Source of the DNA: Rhizobiales bacterium YIM 77505
Lineage (GTDB): Bacteria; Pseudomonadota; Alphaproteobacteria; Rhizobiales; Beijerinckiaceae
Length of the DNA stretch: 64,000 nt
NCBI GenBank assembly: GCA_000745135.1
Contig: JQNH01000001.1
Span: forward strand, 1,736,001 to 1,800,000
Direction of reading: 5' to 3'
Position 1 is the stretch's first letter. Every line of letters begins with the position of its first letter. The translations under genes and the position numbers were made by a program. Of this stretch, positions 47,023-59,739 are shown piece after piece. Below the pieces are notes generated by a model. The model was not told where the DNA came from and did no database searches. It saw only the letters and a list, made by a program, of their open reading frames with translations.

Positions 47023-47595
47023 TCAGCTGGCGTCCATCTCCGCGAGGGGAGCCTTCAGGGTCGCCAGGACACGGCGGCATTCCTCGAGCTCCGCAAGGGC
47101 GGCCTCGAGACGTGCCCGATCCTTCGGCGCCAAGCCGGAGCCCCTGCCACTCCCCTCCCCGGCGCCATGCCGGGCCTCTCCCATCGGGCATGGGCCAGGC
47201 GCAGACGGCATGGACGCGTCGCCCTGCCACGGCTCCGGCGGGAGGCCCGGCTCGGCCTCCGCTTTCCCGGGTGCTTCAACGCGCTGCTCGCCGCGCCCGA
47301 TCGCCTGAACGAAGCGCGAGCCTTCCTCCTTGAGGATGCGCTGCACGCCTTTGATGGTGTAGCCCTGACCATAGAGGAGGTGACGGATCCCTTTCAGAAG
47401 GTCCACATCCTCGGGCCGGTAGTAGCGGCGGCCGCCGCCGCGCTTGAGCGGCCTGATCTGGGAAAAGCGCGTCTCCCAGAACCGCAGCACGTGCTGGGGG
47501 ACGTCAAGGTCTTCGGCGACCTCGCTGATCGTCCTGAAAGCGTCGGGACTCTTGTCCATGGCGCGGGACGATTCGCCAGGCGCCGGCGCGGTCAT
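47023..47595 (-). CDS. MerR-family transcriptional regulator
   Basis: A 190-residue regulator with an N-terminal MerR winged helix: [40 protein letters not shown] and [16 protein letters not shown]. The remainder is a Gly/Pro-rich linker and a short C-terminal coiled coil ([18 protein letters not shown]) with no visible metal-binding Cys set. ATG 47595 overlaps the ihfA stop (ATGA), and GAAGG precedes it. The pairing ihfA-merR downstream of fabH is a conserved alphaproteobacterial arrangement. Confidence 0.9.
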   Translation of the reverse strand: MTAPAPGESSRAMDKSPDAFRTISEVAEDLDVPQHVLRFWETRFSQIRPLKRGGGRRYYRPEDVDLLKGIRHLLYGQGYTIKGVQRILKEEGSRFVQAIGRGEQRVEAPGKAEAEPGLPPEPWQGDASMPSAPGPCPMGEARHGAGEGSGRGSGLAPKDRARLEAALAELEECRRVLATLKAPLAEMDAS

Positions 47596-47897
47596 TCGCC
47601 TTCGCCGCCGCCGTTGATGCGCGCCTTGAGGACGTTGGATGGTTTGAACACCAGCACCCGGCGCGGCTCAATGGGCACTTCGACACCCGTCTTCGGGTTA
47701 CGACCGATCCGTTCGCCCTTGGAGCGTACGACGAAGGAGCCGAAGGAGGAGAGCTTCACCGTCTCCCCGCGGGCGAGGCAATCGCACAGCTCCTTGAGGA
47801 CCGCTTCGACGAGGGCCGCCGACTCGGTCCGTGACAGCCCGACCCTCTGGTAAACGGCCTCGCTCAGATCGGCCCGCGTCACGGTCCGGCCAGCCAT
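47592..47897 (-). CDS. ihfA: Integration host factor subunit alpha
   Basis: A 101-residue DNA-bending protein of the HU/IHF family: [40 protein letters not shown] and [20 protein letters not shown], the signature of IhfA with the intercalating Pro in NPKTG. A GGGGGGA sequence precedes ATG 47897. Works as a heterodimer with IhfB in replication, recombination and transcription. Confidence 0.96.
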   Translation of the reverse strand: MAGRTVTRADLSEAVYQRVGLSRTESAALVEAVLKELCDCLARGETVKLSSFGSFVVRSKGERIGRNPKTGVEVPIEPRRVLVFKPSNVLKARINGGGEGE

Positions 47898-48030
47898 TCG
47901 TCCCCCCGGAATAAGCCCAATCAGCAAACTGACGTATCTATCTGAAAAGCCACGCTATTGAGTGCGCGCCGGCTGGTCAATCCAGCCCCCGACGCTGCCG
48001 CAGCGGAAGCGAGGCGGTGTGGCTTGGGTG

Positions 48031-49008
48031 TCACCAGCGAATGAGGGCGGCGCCCCAGGTGAAGCCCCCGCCCATGGCCTCGATCATCACGAGGTCGCCT
48101 TCCTTGATGCGCCCATCCGCGCGGGCCACCCCGAGCGCCAGGGGAATGGAGGCGGCCGAGGTGTTGCCGTGACGCTGCACCGTCATCACGACCTTCTCCG
48201 ACGGGATGCCGAGCTTCTCGGCGGTGGCGTCGATGATGCGTTTGTTGGCCTGGTGCGGCACGAACCAGTCGATGTCCGCGGCGCTGGTGCGGGTGGCCTT
48301 GAAGGCGTCCGTGATGACGTCCGTGACCATCCCGACGGCGTGCTTGAACACCTCCTTCCCCTGCATACGCAGGAAGCCGCAGGTCTTGGTCGAGCCAGGG
48401 CCTCCGTCCACGTAGAGCTTCTCGCGGTGGCGCCCGTCGGACCGCAGATGCGAGGTGAGCACGCCGCGGTCCTCGGATGTGCCGGTACCGAGCTGCGCCT
48501 CAAGCACGAGAGCTCCCGCCCCGTCGCCGAAGAGGACGCAGGTCGTGCGGTCCGTCCAGTCGAGGATGCGCGAGAAGGTCTCCGCCCCGATGACGAGCGC
48601 GCGTTTGTGGGAGCCGGAAGTGAGGAACTTGTCCGCCGTCGCCACCGCATAGACGAAGCCGGTGCACACCGCTTGCAGATCGAAGGCGGCGCCGTGGGTG
48701 ATCCCCAAGCCTGCCTGGATCTGGGTTGCGACCGACGGGAAGGTGAAGTCCGGCGTTGAAGTGGCGACGACGATGAGATCGATGTCGGCGGGGGTCAGCC
48801 TCGCATCGGCAAGCGCCTTCTCGGCTGCCTTGAGGCCGAGGGTGGAGGTGGTCTCGTCCTCGGCCGCGATCCGTCGCTCCTCGATCCCGGTGCGCTGGAC
48901 GATCCACTCGTGGGAGGTGTCCACCATACGCGAGAGCTCGGCATTGGTGAGCACTCGCTCGGGCAGGTGATAGCCGCAGCCGCGGACAACAGAACGGATG
49001 GTGGCCAA
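48031..49008 (-). CDS. fabH: Beta-ketoacyl-ACP synthase III
   Basis: Starts fatty-acid elongation by condensing acetyl-CoA with malonyl-ACP. The 325-residue protein has the Cys-His-Asn triad: Cys115 in [10 protein letters not shown], His250 in FVPHQANKR and Asn280 in [10 protein letters not shown]. Normal length. It follows plsX by 12 bases in the DUF177-plsX-fabH-ihfA string. Confidence 0.97.
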   Translation of the reverse strand: MATIRSVVRGCGYHLPERVLTNAELSRMVDTSHEWIVQRTGIEERRIAAEDETTSTLGLKAAEKALADARLTPADIDLIVVATSTPDFTFPSVATQIQAGLGITHGAAFDLQAVCTGFVYAVATADKFLTSGSHKRALVIGAETFSRILDWTDRTTCVLFGDGAGALVLEAQLGTGTSEDRGVLTSHLRSDGRHREKLYVDGGPGSTKTCGFLRMQGKEVFKHAVGMVTDVITDAFKATRTSAADIDWFVPHQANKRIIDATAEKLGIPSEKVVMTVQRHGNTSAASIPLALGVARADGRIKEGDLVMIEAMGGGFTWGAALIRW

Positions 49009-49020
49009 AGGTCGTGGTCC

Positions 49021-50055
49021 CTAAGCGGAGGCGACGCCGGGCGTCTGTTCGAGCATATCCCGGATGGTCCGCATCAGATCATAATGCGCCATGTCGTAGG
49101 CGATATCGATCGCGCTTGCGAAGCCCGACGCGTCCGCGCCGCCATGGCTCTTGATGACGATCCCGTCAAGGCCGAGGAAAACGCCCCCATTGGCGCGGCT
49201 CGGGTCCAGCTTCTCACGCAAGGCGTCGAAGGCCGGCTTGGCGAACAGGTAGCCGATCTTCGCCCGCCAGGTGCGACTCATGGCGCTGCGCAGATATTCC
49301 GCGATCTGCTTCGCCGTGCCCTCGGCCGTCTTGAGGGCGATATTGCCGGTGAAGCCCTCGGTGACGACCACGTCCACGGTGCCCCGGCCAAGATCGTCCC
49401 CCTCGACGAAGCCGTGATAGGCGAGGTTCGGGAAGGTGGCCTCGCGCAGGATCCGGGACGCCTCCTTGACGATTTCGATGCCTTTGATCTCCTCGGTGCC
49501 GACATTCAGAAGGCCCACCGTCGGGCGCTCGAGGTCGAACACGATGCGGGCCATCGCCGCGCCCATCACGGCCATGTCCACGAGGTGCATGGCATCGGCG
49601 CCGATCGTGGCTCCGACGTCGAGCACGATGCTCTCGCCGCGCAGGGTCGGCCATAGGGCCGCAATGGCCGGGCGCTCGATATGGGCCATGGTCTTCAGGC
49701 AGAACTTGGCCATCGCCATGAGCGCGCCCGTGTTGCCGGCCGACACCGCCGCATCCGCCTCGCCATCGCGCACCGCCTGCAGGCAAAGCCACATCGAGGA
49801 CTTCCAACGTCCGGCGCGCACCGCCTGGCTCGGCTTGTCGTCCATACGGATGACCACCTCCGTATGGCGCAGCTCGACCGCCTCCTTGAGCTTGGGGTGA
49901 GCGTCGAGGAGAGGGCCGACCTGATGCTCGTCGCCGAACATGATGAAGCGCAGGCCGGGATGGCGTTCGAGGGCCAGCGCTGCCCCGGGCACGACGACCG
50001 AAGGGCCGTGGTCGCCGCCCATGGCATCAAGGGAGATGCGCACTGGCTTGGGCAT
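49021..50055 (-). CDS. plsX: Phosphate acyltransferase PlsX
   Basis: Makes acyl-phosphate from acyl-ACP for phospholipid synthesis, linking to FabH next door. The 344-residue protein has [19 protein letters not shown] at the N-terminus, [51 protein letters not shown] and [19 protein letters not shown] 50055 is chosen by the family N-terminus. It is separated by 102 bases from the DUF177 gene upstream. Confidence 0.97.
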   Translation of the reverse strand: MPKPVRISLDAMGGDHGPSVVVPGAALALERHPGLRFIMFGDEHQVGPLLDAHPKLKEAVELRHTEVVIRMDDKPSQAVRAGRWKSSMWLCLQAVRDGEADAAVSAGNTGALMAMAKFCLKTMAHIERPAIAALWPTLRGESIVLDVGATIGADAMHLVDMAVMGAAMARIVFDLERPTVGLLNVGTEEIKGIEIVKEASRILREATFPNLAYHGFVEGDDLGRGTVDVVVTEGFTGNIALKTAEGTAKQIAEYLRSAMSRTWRAKIGYLFAKPAFDALREKLDPSRANGGVFLGLDGIVIKSHGGADASGFASAIDIAYDMAHYDLMRTIRDMLEQTPGVASA

Positions 50056-50157
50056 CGAGAGCTGGGCTTTCCAGGAGACAGATGAAACGGGAGCCGCGGA
50101 ACATAGCGTCTCGCCCTTTCGCCGCAACCGCTTTCTCGGACGTCATGGAGCGGCGCC

Positions 50158-50658
50158 CTACTCGTTCCGCTTCAGCCGATCGAGCGCTGCGAAGGGCGAT
50201 TCCGGGCGAAGCTCGGAGGCCCCCTCGAAGCGGGCGCCAGGCTTGCGCGGATAAGGGTCAAGGCCAAGAGCCAGGAACTCGGCCGTCACCGCCCCAAGAT
50301 CGATATGGCCGGCAACGATGGGGTCCGGCGGCTCCTCCTCTTCGCCGGGCGACGTGCTTGGCTCGGCGGAGCTGAAGTCGATCTCCACCTCCTCCGCGAT
50401 CTCGGCCTCGAACGCATCGAGCGTCACGACGCAGGTCTGGCTGACGCGCGCCGTGACGAGGCCCGTGACGTGAACTCGGCTTGGCGACCCGGACAGCCGG
50501 AAGCGGCCGCAGAGGGCGTGGATGGCCGGGAGATTAAAATCCCTGGCAAGGGCCGCGCGTTCCTCGGCGCTCGCCTCGACGATCACCTCCTGCCCCTCCG
50601 CCGGCAAGCGGACAACGGACACCGGGCGGGAGAGCGGGCCCACGGATTCAGGGGTCAT
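50158..50658 (-). CDS. DUF177 (YceD-like) protein
   Basis: A 166-residue acidic protein. GLVTARVSQTCVVTLDAFEA and the acidic EVEIDFSSAEPSTSPGEEEE segment match YceD/DUF177, often found before rpmF-plsX and linked to 23S rRNA processing in some organisms. Its ATG overlaps the stop of the CBP3-family gene (ATGA). No rpmF is visible downstream before plsX. Confidence 0.88.
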   Translation of the reverse strand: MTPESVGPLSRPVSVVRLPAEGQEVIVEASAEERAALARDFNLPAIHALCGRFRLSGSPSRVHVTGLVTARVSQTCVVTLDAFEAEIAEEVEIDFSSAEPSTSPGEEEEPPDPIVAGHIDLGAVTAEFLALGLDPYPRKPGARFEGASELRPESPFAALDRLKRNE

Positions 50659-51194
50659 GGTTTGCACTCCGATGCTTGCCAGGACGGGAACAGGTCCGCC
50701 TCGCCAAGCAGCCGCTCGAGCGACAGCCCGGCGAGTGCGGTCTCCGCATGGTGGCAATAACGGGCGAGCGCCGCTGCCGTCGCCGGAGCGGCCTCGAAAT
50801 TGCGCTCGATCGCGCTGGACAGCGCATCCATGTCGCTTCGATCCAGCGCCGCGTCATAAGCCGCAGCACGGCCGTAGAAGCCGCCTGCCAGTTCCTTCAT
50901 ACGTCGAGGCACCTTCATGTCGCCAACGCCAAGCTCCCGAAGGGAAGCATCAAGATGGCGGAAACAGGCATCGACCAGATCCTGCGCGACGGCGTCCGCC
51001 GGCGGGGGCAGACGGCGGAGCCGCCTGAGGACCAGAACCACGTGGAGGATGAGGCTCTCCAGGCGGCCCTCCACGGTATCGGCGACGCCGAGCCGGGCAT
51101 AAAGGTCGGGACGGAGCGAGGCGGCAACGATCCGCCCGTAGAGCGAATCAATCGTCGCGCGGGCCGAGCGCCTGTGGAAGAGCCTGAAGATCAT
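50655..51194 (-). CDS. Ubiquinol-cytochrome c chaperone family protein (CBP3-like)
   Basis: A 179-residue homologue of the mitochondrial assembly factor CBP3: MIFRLFHRRSARATIDSLYG, LYARLGVADTVEGRLESLIL, then VLVLRRLRRLPPPADAVAQD and a helical tail. In mitochondria CBP3 assists cytochrome b synthesis and bc1 assembly; the bacterial role is inferred. It heads the minus-strand operon down to merR. Confidence 0.88.
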   Translation of the reverse strand: MIFRLFHRRSARATIDSLYGRIVAASLRPDLYARLGVADTVEGRLESLILHVVLVLRRLRRLPPPADAVAQDLVDACFRHLDASLRELGVGDMKVPRRMKELAGGFYGRAAAYDAALDRSDMDALSSAIERNFEAAPATAAALARYCHHAETALAGLSLERLLGEADLFPSWQASECKP

Positions 51195-51308
51195 CGGTCC
51201 TTTCGCGCTGGCGGCTTTGCCTTGTCAAAGCCGCAACCCCGCGTTACGCCATCGCCCTTCACTGGCGCAAGCGCCCTGGCGGCGCCTGCTTTTCCTTTGG
51301 ATGTGGGA

Positions 51309-51761
51309 ATGACGCGTCATAACGGGAAGATTGTTGCGCGGGTTGCCGCCCTTGCCCTCATGGGCTTCGGCATCGCGGGTTGCATGGGCGAAGAGTTTCA
51401 TCGCGGCTATCTCGTCGACGAACGGACCGTCAGCCAGGTGAAGCCGGGCTGGAGCGCCGAGCAGGTCCTCCAGACGCTCGGGACACCGTCGACGGTGTCC
51501 ACCGTGGGCAACAAGACCTGGTACTACATCAGCCAGATCTCGCGGCGGCCCGTGGCCTTCATGAAGGAGAGCGTCGTCGACCAGCGGGTCACCGCCGTTT
51601 ACTTCAACAAGAATCTGAAGGTCGAACGGGTCGCCATCTACGGCCTCCAGGACGGGAAGATCTTCGATTTCGTGAGCCGCACCACCCCGACAGGCGGCAG
51701 CGACCTGAATTTCGTCAGCCAGCTCTTCCGGGGCCTTGGCAGCTTCATTCCCAATCCATAA
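51309..51761 (+). CDS. bamE: Outer-membrane assembly lipoprotein BamE (SmpA/OmlA)
   Basis: A 150-residue lipoprotein with signal peptide IVARVAALALMGFGIAGC, lipidation at Cys25 in the lipobox GIAGC. The SmpA/OmlA domain follows: VKPGWSAEQVLQTLGTPSTV and TWYYISQ. It is part of the BAM complex that inserts beta-barrel proteins. It is divergent from the CBP3-like gene across 114 bases and followed by a strong bidirectional terminator. Confidence 0.94.
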   Translation: MTRHNGKIVARVAALALMGFGIAGCMGEEFHRGYLVDERTVSQVKPGWSAEQVLQTLGTPSTVSTVGNKTWYYISQISRRPVAFMKESVVDQRVTAVYFNKNLKVERVAIYGLQDGKIFDFVSRTTPTGGSDLNFVSQLFRGLGSFIPNP

Positions 51762-51790
51762 GTCCGTTTCCTCTTCGTCGAGCGCAAATG

Positions 51791-51822
51791 AAAATCCCGC
51801 GGCGGCCGCCGCGGGATTTTTT
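51791..51822. terminator. Bidirectional intrinsic terminator, bamE / hppA
   Basis: A perfect 30-base palindrome at 51791-51820 (AAAATCCCGCGGC then its complement) flanked by A-run on the left and T-run on the right gives a U-tailed hairpin on both strands. It sits 29 bases past bamE and 59 bases past the hppA stop, which are convergent. Confidence 0.9.
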
Positions 51823-51880
51823 GTGCTCCTCTCCTGCAGGGCCGCCTCCCCGGCTGGGGAGGCCGCCGAGAGCGCCCGGC

Positions 51881-54001
<2,121 letters not shown>

Positions 54002-54182
54002 CTGACCGTCCTTGCTATGGTGACTTGTGGAAGGCGTCGGCGCGTTCGCGCCGTAGCGAGACCGCTAGCCGCCCGATGGAATGCGGGCGCTCTACTGCCA
54101 AAATTTCACCAGAATCGCAAACGGGACTTCCGTTGCATGCCGCGACGGCGGTCTCGCGGGCGGCAGAAGCGCCAAAACCCTC

Positions 54183-55367
54183 TCAGGCCATCGACTCGGT
54201 GCGCCGCCCCTGCCAGAGGAGAAGAGCCAGGACGACCGCCACCGGCGGGAAGACGAGCCAGTTGACGGCCTCCCAGCCCCCCGCGTTGAGGAGCTGCCCC
54301 GAGGAGAAGGACGCCACCGCCACGGAGCCGAACACCAGGAAGTCATTGGCCGCCTGCACCCTGGCGCGCTCCTCCGGCCGGTAGCAATCCGTGACAAGCG
54401 TTGTCGCGCCGATGAAGCTGAGATTCCAGCCCACTCCGAGGAGCACGAGCGCCAGCCAGAAATGGCCGAGGCTGATGCCCAAGAGGCCGACCGCAGCCGA
54501 CGCGGCGATCAGGGTAAGGCCAAGCGCCGTGACGCGCTCCTTGCCATAGCGGTTGATGAGGCCGCCGGTGAAGAAGCTCGGTCCATACATGGCGAGCACG
54601 TGCCACTGGATGCCGAGGGCCGCCGCACCCACGGGATGGCCGCAGCCGACCATGGCGACCGGCGCCGCGGTCATGACGAAGCTCATCAGCCCATAGGAGA
54701 CGAGCCCCGCCGCCACCGCCACGAGGAACCGGGGCTGACGAAGGATGTCGCCCAGCGTCCGCCCCCCTCCTCTCATGACGTGGATGGCGACCGGCGCCGG
54801 GCGGAGAAAGGCCACGACGAGGATCGTGAGGAGCGCCAGGCTCGCTTGGGCGAGGAAGCTGCCGGCGAACATGGCTTGAGGAACGAGGTCGCGGGTCCAG
54901 ATCACCGCCTGCGGCCCGATCACGCCGCCGGCGAGGCCACCGGCCATGACCCAGGAGATGGCCCGCGCCTTGAAGGCGGCCGAGGCAGAATCGGTTGCCG
55001 CGAAGCGATAGCTCTGGACGAAGGCGGCGTAGAGGCCCGACACCGCCGTCCCCACGCAGAAGAGAGCAAAGGATTGGAGCGCCACGCCGAGGGCCGCCGC
55101 TGCCCCGCCGGCGACGCCGATGGTTCCGCCGATGAGATATCCGGTGCGCCGCCCGAGGCTGCGCATCAGCATGGCGGCCGGTATGGCCCCGACAGCGATC
55201 CCGACCTGGAGCAGGCTCACGGGAAGGGTCGCCAAGGATTTGTCCTCGTGGAGCATCTGCCCGACGAGCCCACCAAGGGAGACGATGATGGCAGGACTGG
55301 CGCCGCCGAGCGCCTGCGCCACGGCGAGCACCCGTGCGTTGTGCCGTGCCACGCGGTCGTCGATCAT
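54183..55367 (-). CDS. MFS transporter
   Basis: A 394-residue major facilitator with twelve hydrophobic segments, the loop 2-3 motif MLMRSLGRRTGYLIGG and a symmetric second half beginning around ILRQPRFLVAVAAGLVSYG. ATG 55367 lies 7 bases after the thiL stop and is preceded by GAGGGC, so it is coupled to thiL. The substrate is not evident; a thiamine or small-molecule role would be guesswork. Confidence 0.88.
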   Translation of the reverse strand: MIDDRVARHNARVLAVAQALGGASPAIIVSLGGLVGQMLHEDKSLATLPVSLLQVGIAVGAIPAAMLMRSLGRRTGYLIGGTIGVAGGAAAALGVALQSFALFCVGTAVSGLYAAFVQSYRFAATDSASAAFKARAISWVMAGGLAGGVIGPQAVIWTRDLVPQAMFAGSFLAQASLALLTILVVAFLRPAPVAIHVMRGGGRTLGDILRQPRFLVAVAAGLVSYGLMSFVMTAAPVAMVGCGHPVGAAALGIQWHVLAMYGPSFFTGGLINRYGKERVTALGLTLIAASAAVGLLGISLGHFWLALVLLGVGWNLSFIGATTLVTDCYRPEERARVQAANDFLVFGSVAVASFSSGQLLNAGGWEAVNWLVFPPVAVVLALLLWQGRRTESMA

Positions 55368-55374
55368 GGCGCCC

Positions 55375-56349
55375 TCAGAAATGGCTGTACGCGCCGCGCG
55401 CGTAGCGACGCTCGCTTGCTTCGTCACGGAACACCGGCGGGCCCTCGCCTTCCCTCACCTCGCCGATGACGGTGGTCGGAACGCCAGCCGTGGTCGCCGC
55501 CGCCTGGAATGCCGCAAGCCGCACCGGCGGGACCGTGAGGAGGATCTCATAGTCGTCTCCGCCCGTCACAATGCGATCGAGAAGGGTCGGGTCGGCCGCG
55601 AGGGCGCGGCGCGCCGGGTCCGACAGCGGCACCCGATCGAGCTGCACTGTGGCCGTGACGCCGCTGGCGCGCAGCATCTTGGCGAGATCCCCGGCCAGAC
55701 CGTCCGACACGTCCATCGCCGCTGACGCGTGTTCGCGGAGGGCGGCTGCAAGAGCGAGCCGCGGCTGCGGGTGGAGGTAGCGGTCCACCAGAAAGGTGCG
55801 GTCCGCGTGATCAAGGCGCCCCGCCCATGGGTGATCTGCCACGCGCAACGCCAAGCCCAGCGCCGCATCGCCGATCGTGCCCGTCACGCAGACGGCGTCG
55901 CCCGGCTGGGCTGTGGTCCTCCGGACCATCGTGCCTTGCGGCGTTTCGCCGAAGGCGGCCACGCTGAGGACGAGCCCGAGGGGCGATCGGACCGTGTCGC
56001 CCCCGAGGAGCGGACAGCCGAAATCCTGCACCGCGGCGGCCAGGCCGGCGCAGAAGGCCTCGAGCCAATCCGGTGTCCAGGCGGTCGGCAGGCCGAGGGT
56101 CAGAAGAAAACCTCGCGGCTCTGCCCCTTTCGCCGCCAGGTCGGAGACGTTTACCGCCAGCGCCTTGCGGGCGATGCCCTGCGGCGGGTCATCGGGAAAG
56201 AAATGGACGCCGGCGACGATCCCATCCGCCGTCATCACGAGCTCGTGCCCGGGGGTCGGACGGAAAAGGGCCGCATCGTCCTTGAGCGACAGCCCGCCCG
56301 CGCCGGCCATGGGCGCGAGGAATCGGGCGATCAGCTCGTCCTCGGTCAT
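55375..56349 (-). CDS. thiL: Thiamine-monophosphate kinase
   Basis: Phosphorylates thiamine phosphate to the active cofactor thiamine pyrophosphate. The 324-residue protein has LKDDAALFRP, VMTADGIVAGVHFFPD, NVSDLAAKGAEPRGFLLTLG, GGDTVRSP and AMDVSDGLAGDLAKML, the AIRS/ThiL family markers. Same-strand nusB upstream, 70 bases away, and the MFS gene downstream. Confidence 0.96.
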   Translation of the reverse strand: MTEDELIARFLAPMAGAGGLSLKDDAALFRPTPGHELVMTADGIVAGVHFFPDDPPQGIARKALAVNVSDLAAKGAEPRGFLLTLGLPTAWTPDWLEAFCAGLAAAVQDFGCPLLGGDTVRSPLGLVLSVAAFGETPQGTMVRRTTAQPGDAVCVTGTIGDAALGLALRVADHPWAGRLDHADRTFLVDRYLHPQPRLALAAALREHASAAMDVSDGLAGDLAKMLRASGVTATVQLDRVPLSDPARRALAADPTLLDRIVTGGDDYEILLTVPPVRLAAFQAAATTAGVPTTVIGEVREGEGPPVFRDEASERRYARGAYSHF

Positions 56350-56419
56350 CGCGGGACCCCGGGCGGACGGGAACGGCGCCCGCCGAGCATGCCAGAAACC
56401 GGTGGCCTGCCCAAGCGGG

Positions 56420-56911
56420 TCACCGCGTCTTGCGGGTGCGGGGAGACGGCTTGCGGGCGTCGAGCTCGCCCGGCCTCACCTCGCGGGCAAGGGCGTCGAG
56501 GACGCCGTTCACGAGCCCGGGCTCGTCCTGGTCGTAGAAGCTGTGGGCGACGTCCACGTACTCGGAGATGACGACGCGGGCCGGCACATCCTTGCGGAAC
56601 ATGAGCTCGTAGGCGCCCGCCCGGAGGATTGCCCTGAGCACCGCCTCGACGCGCTTGAGCGGCCAGCCTGCCGCGAGCGCGGCGTCCACCTTGCGGTCGA
56701 TGGCGCGCTGCTCGCGAACGACGCCCGAGAGGATGTCGCGGAAGAAGGCCGTCTCCGCCGGCTTGAAGCTCACGCCCTCAACCTCCTGACCGATCCAGAA
56801 GGCCTCGAATTCCGCAAGGGCGTCGACGATCCCCTTGCCGGCGACATCCATCTGGTAGAGCGCCTGCACGGCGGCAAGGCGCGCCGCGCTGCGCTCGGCA
56901 GGCTTGGTCAT
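56420..56911 (-). CDS. nusB: Transcription antitermination factor NusB
   Basis: RNA-binding protein of the rRNA antitermination complex. The 163-residue all-helical protein has [18 protein letters not shown] at the N-terminus, [20 protein letters not shown] and [20 protein letters not shown] with [10 protein letters not shown], the NusB core. A basic C-terminal tail follows. Its ATG overlaps the ribH stop (ATGA). Confidence 0.96.
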   Translation of the reverse strand: MTKPAERSAARLAAVQALYQMDVAGKGIVDALAEFEAFWIGQEVEGVSFKPAETAFFRDILSGVVREQRAIDRKVDAALAAGWPLKRVEAVLRAILRAGAYELMFRKDVPARVVISEYVDVAHSFYDQDEPGLVNGVLDALAREVRPGELDARKPSPRTRKTR

Positions 56912-57405
56912 GACCGGCCCTCCGCCGCGAAGCGACGCTTGATGCGCAGCACGGCCAGCGCCGCCTCGGCGGCCCCGCCCCCCTTGTTCAGCTCGCCCAC
57001 CCGCGCCCTCGCCCACGCCTGCGCTTCGGTGTCGACGGTGAGAATGCCGTTCCCAAGGGGCAGACGCCGGGCGACGGACAGGTCCATCAACGCCCGCGCG
57101 CTCTCGCCGGCGACGATGTCGTAGTGGCTCGTCTCGCCGCGGATCACGCAGCCGAGCGCCACGGCCGCATCATACGGCCGGCCGGCAGCTTCCGCCCCGT
57201 CGAGGGCGATGGCGAGGGCCGACGGGATCTCGAGCGCGCCCGGCACAGTCACCACCTCGGCCGAGGCCTCGGCGGTCGCGATCGCCGCCAGAGCCCCACG
57301 GAGCAGCTCATCGGCGATATCGTCATAAAACCGCGCCTCGACCACGAGGATGCGGGCGCCGGGCAGAGCCGATTCGTTCTTCGACGATTGACGAGGAATG
57401 GCCAT
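56908..57405 (-). CDS. ribH: 6,7-dimethyl-8-ribityllumazine synthase
   Basis: Penultimate riboflavin step. The 165-residue protein has [52 protein letters not shown] with the catalytic His in HYD and [15 protein letters not shown] 57405 is chosen by family N-terminus. It lies 43 bases downstream of ribE. Confidence 0.96.
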   Translation of the reverse strand: MAIPRQSSKNESALPGARILVVEARFYDDIADELLRGALAAIATAEASAEVVTVPGALEIPSALAIALDGAEAAGRPYDAAVALGCVIRGETSHYDIVAGESARALMDLSVARRLPLGNGILTVDTEAQAWARARVGELNKGGGAAEAALAVLRIKRRFAAEGRS

Positions 57406-57448
57406 GAAAGGATCTGCTCTTGCCGCCTCAAGCGGCCAGGAGCGGCGG

Positions 57449-58084
57449 TCAGTAGCCCGCCGCGCGGGCCTCGGCAAGCCGGGCGGCATAGCGGGCCATG
57501 AGGTCGACCTCAATGTTCACCCGGTCGCCCGCCTTGCGCTCACCCCAGGTGGTGACGGCAAGCGTGTGCGGGATCAGCAGCACCGAGAAAACATCGCCGG
57601 CAACCTCATTGACGGTGAGCGAGGTGCCGTCGAGGGCCACCGAGCCCTTCTCGGCGATGAAGCGGGCAAGCGGTTGCGGCGCGCGGATCTGGAAACGGGC
57701 CGTGGCGCCCCAACGGTCGCCGCCCGTCAGCTCTTCGCGCAAGACGATCTCCGCCACTCCGTCCACATGCCCCGTGACGAGATGTCCGCCAAGCTCGTCG
57801 CCGATTTTCAGGGAGCGCTCGAGGTTGATCCGGTCCCCCACCTGCCAGGCGCCGACGGTGGTGCGGGCGAGCGTCTCGGCCGCCGCATCCACGTCGAACC
57901 ACGAACCGCCGTCGCGTGGGCCGACCGCCACCACCGTCAGGCAGGGGCCGGAGCAGGCGATCGAGGCCCCGATCGCGATGCCGTCCGCCGGATAGGAGGA
58001 ATGGATGCGCAACCGGCGCAAGCGCCCGTCAAGGTCCTCGACGGCCGCCACCGTGCCGATGTCGGTCACAAGGCCGGTGAACAT
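57449..58084 (-). CDS. ribE: Riboflavin synthase, alpha subunit
   Basis: Dismutates two lumazines to riboflavin. The 211-residue protein has two internally repeated barrel domains: [33 protein letters not shown] and [15 protein letters not shown] in the first, [20 protein letters not shown] in the second. It starts directly after the ribD stop with no gap. Confidence 0.96.
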   Translation of the reverse strand: MFTGLVTDIGTVAAVEDLDGRLRRLRIHSSYPADGIAIGASIACSGPCLTVVAVGPRDGGSWFDVDAAAETLARTTVGAWQVGDRINLERSLKIGDELGGHLVTGHVDGVAEIVLREELTGGDRWGATARFQIRAPQPLARFIAEKGSVALDGTSLTVNEVAGDVFSVLLIPHTLAVTTWGERKAGDRVNIEVDLMARYAARLAEARAAGY

Positions 58085-59227
58085 TCAGCCCATCCGCTCG
58101 TACAGTTCCAGGCGATCCGGGCCGAGTTGCTCCTCGCCGACGCGCTTGAAACGCTCCTGGAGCGCGGCCGCGATGCGCGGCCCGAGCGCCGGGACGCCAG
58201 GCTCGCCAAGGGCGGCGGCGCTCGTCGCGAGGGCGAACTCGTCGACGAGATCCTGGGCCATCATCACCTCGCCAAGGCGTGGCCCGCCCTCGCTGAACAC
58301 GCGGGTGACGCCCCGGCCCGCCAGCATCCGGAGCGCCGCCGCGACATCCACGCGGCCGCCGGGGGCCTCGACCCGGAGTATCTGCGCCCCGGCGTCCGCC
58401 AAGACCTCGCCAGCCTGCGCAGGCGCGTCGGCCGCGGTCACGATCCAGGTCGGCGTGGCGTGCGCTGTCGCAATCACCTTCGCGGTGACTGGAGTGCGCA
58501 GGCGGCTGTCGAGGATCACGCGCAGGGGCGAGCGGGATTCCAGTCCCGGCAGCCGCACGGTGAGGAGCGGATCGTCGCTCAACACCGTTCCGACGCCCAC
58601 CATGATGGCGTCGGCGTGAGCGCGCATGAGGTGCGTGCGCGCGTTCGAGCGCTCGCCGGTGATGAGAAGCCGCGGCCCGGACAGGCGCGCCGCGTGGCCG
58701 TCGGCAGTCCGGGCGAGTTTGAGCATCACGGCCGGGCGGCCCTGGGTCGTGCGCAGGAGGTGGCCGCGATGTGCCCGTCGGGCCTCGTCCGCCAACACGC
58801 CCGTGACGACCTCGACGCCATGCTGACGCAGCCTCTCATGGCCGCGCCCGCGGACGCGCGGATCCGGATCGTCGAGGGCCGTGACGAGCCGGGCAATGCC
58901 CGCCGCAAGAATGGCGTCGACGCAGGGCGGCGTCTTGCCGTGATGCGAGCATGGCTCGAGCGAGACATAGAGCGTGGCGCCCCTCGCCCCCTCTCCCGCC
59001 GCCTCCAGCGCGATCCGCTCGGCATGGGGCCGTCCCCCAGCCTGCGTGATGCCCTCCGCCAGAATCATGGGACCGTCCCGGTCATGGCGGACGATAAGCG
59101 CGCCCACGGAGGGGTTCGGCCAAGTCTGCCCGAGATGACGCGCGCCAAGGGCGATCGCCCGACGCATGAACCTCTCGTCGAGAACGGACATCGGCGCCGC
59201 CGACGGGAGTCGAGCGGCGAGGGTCAT
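58085..59227 (-). CDS. ribD: Bifunctional riboflavin deaminase/reductase
   Basis: Carries the deaminase and reductase steps of riboflavin synthesis. The N-terminal cytidine-deaminase-like domain has the zinc site [11 protein letters not shown] (His68, Glu70) and [13 protein letters not shown] (Cys93, Cys102); the C-terminal reductase domain includes [16 protein letters not shown]. 380 residues, normal length. ATG 59227 overlaps the nrdR stop by four bases. Confidence 0.95.
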   Translation of the reverse strand: MTLAARLPSAAPMSVLDERFMRRAIALGARHLGQTWPNPSVGALIVRHDRDGPMILAEGITQAGGRPHAERIALEAAGEGARGATLYVSLEPCSHHGKTPPCVDAILAAGIARLVTALDDPDPRVRGRGHERLRQHGVEVVTGVLADEARRAHRGHLLRTTQGRPAVMLKLARTADGHAARLSGPRLLITGERSNARTHLMRAHADAIMVGVGTVLSDDPLLTVRLPGLESRSPLRVILDSRLRTPVTAKVIATAHATPTWIVTAADAPAQAGEVLADAGAQILRVEAPGGRVDVAAALRMLAGRGVTRVFSEGGPRLGEVMMAQDLVDEFALATSAAALGEPGVPALGPRIAAALQERFKRVGEEQLGPDRLELYERMG

Positions 59228-59727
59228 GGTTCGGTTCGCGCGGGCTTGCGCGTCCCTCGCCGGCGGGGCGCAGGCTCCTCGCTCGTCAGTTCGCCGATGA
59301 GATCCTCGAAGTCCTTGGCCTCGCGGAAGTTCTTGTAGACGGACGCAAAGCGGACATAAGCGACGTCGTCGAGACCTTTGAGTCCCTCCATGACGAGTTC
59401 GCCGATCTGTTCGCTGGTGATCTCGTTGTCGCCGAGGCTCTCGAGCTGGCGCACGATGCCGTTGAGCATGCGCTCCACCCGCTCCGGTTCGACCGGCCGC
59501 TTGCGCAGCGCCACCTCCACGGAGCGCTGCAGCTTGTCACGATCGAAAGGCACCCGCCGCCCCGAGCGCTTCACCACCATGAGTTCGCGCAGCTGAACGC
59601 GCTCGAAGGTCGTGAACCGCCCGCCGCAATCCGGGCAGATGCGCCGGCGGCGGATCGCCGAGGAATCGTCCGTCGGCCGCGAGTCCTTCACCTGGGTGTC
59701 GAGGCTCCCGCAATAGGGGCAGCGCAT
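59224..59727 (-). CDS. nrdR: Transcriptional repressor NrdR
   Basis: Zinc-ribbon, ATP-cone regulator that represses ribonucleotide reductase genes. The 167-residue protein has zinc ligands Cys3, Cys6, Cys31 and Cys34 (MRCPYCG, ICPDCGG), and an ATP-cone starting [21 protein letters not shown] basic Arg/Pro tail follows. It is 12 bases after glyA and coupled to ribD, the common alphaproteobacterial order. Confidence 0.97.
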   Translation of the reverse strand: MRCPYCGSLDTQVKDSRPTDDSSAIRRRRICPDCGGRFTTFERVQLRELMVVKRSGRRVPFDRDKLQRSVEVALRKRPVEPERVERMLNGIVRQLESLGDNEITSEQIGELVMEGLKGLDDVAYVRFASVYKNFREAKDFEDLIGELTSEEPAPRRRGTRKPARTEP

Positions 59728-59739
59728 GCCTTCTTCGCC

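Noticed and set aside
48031-50055. Expected rpmF (ribosomal protein L32) gene near plsX
   Set aside because: The common DUF177-rpmF-plsX order was checked; the 102 bases between DUF177 and plsX encode no L32.
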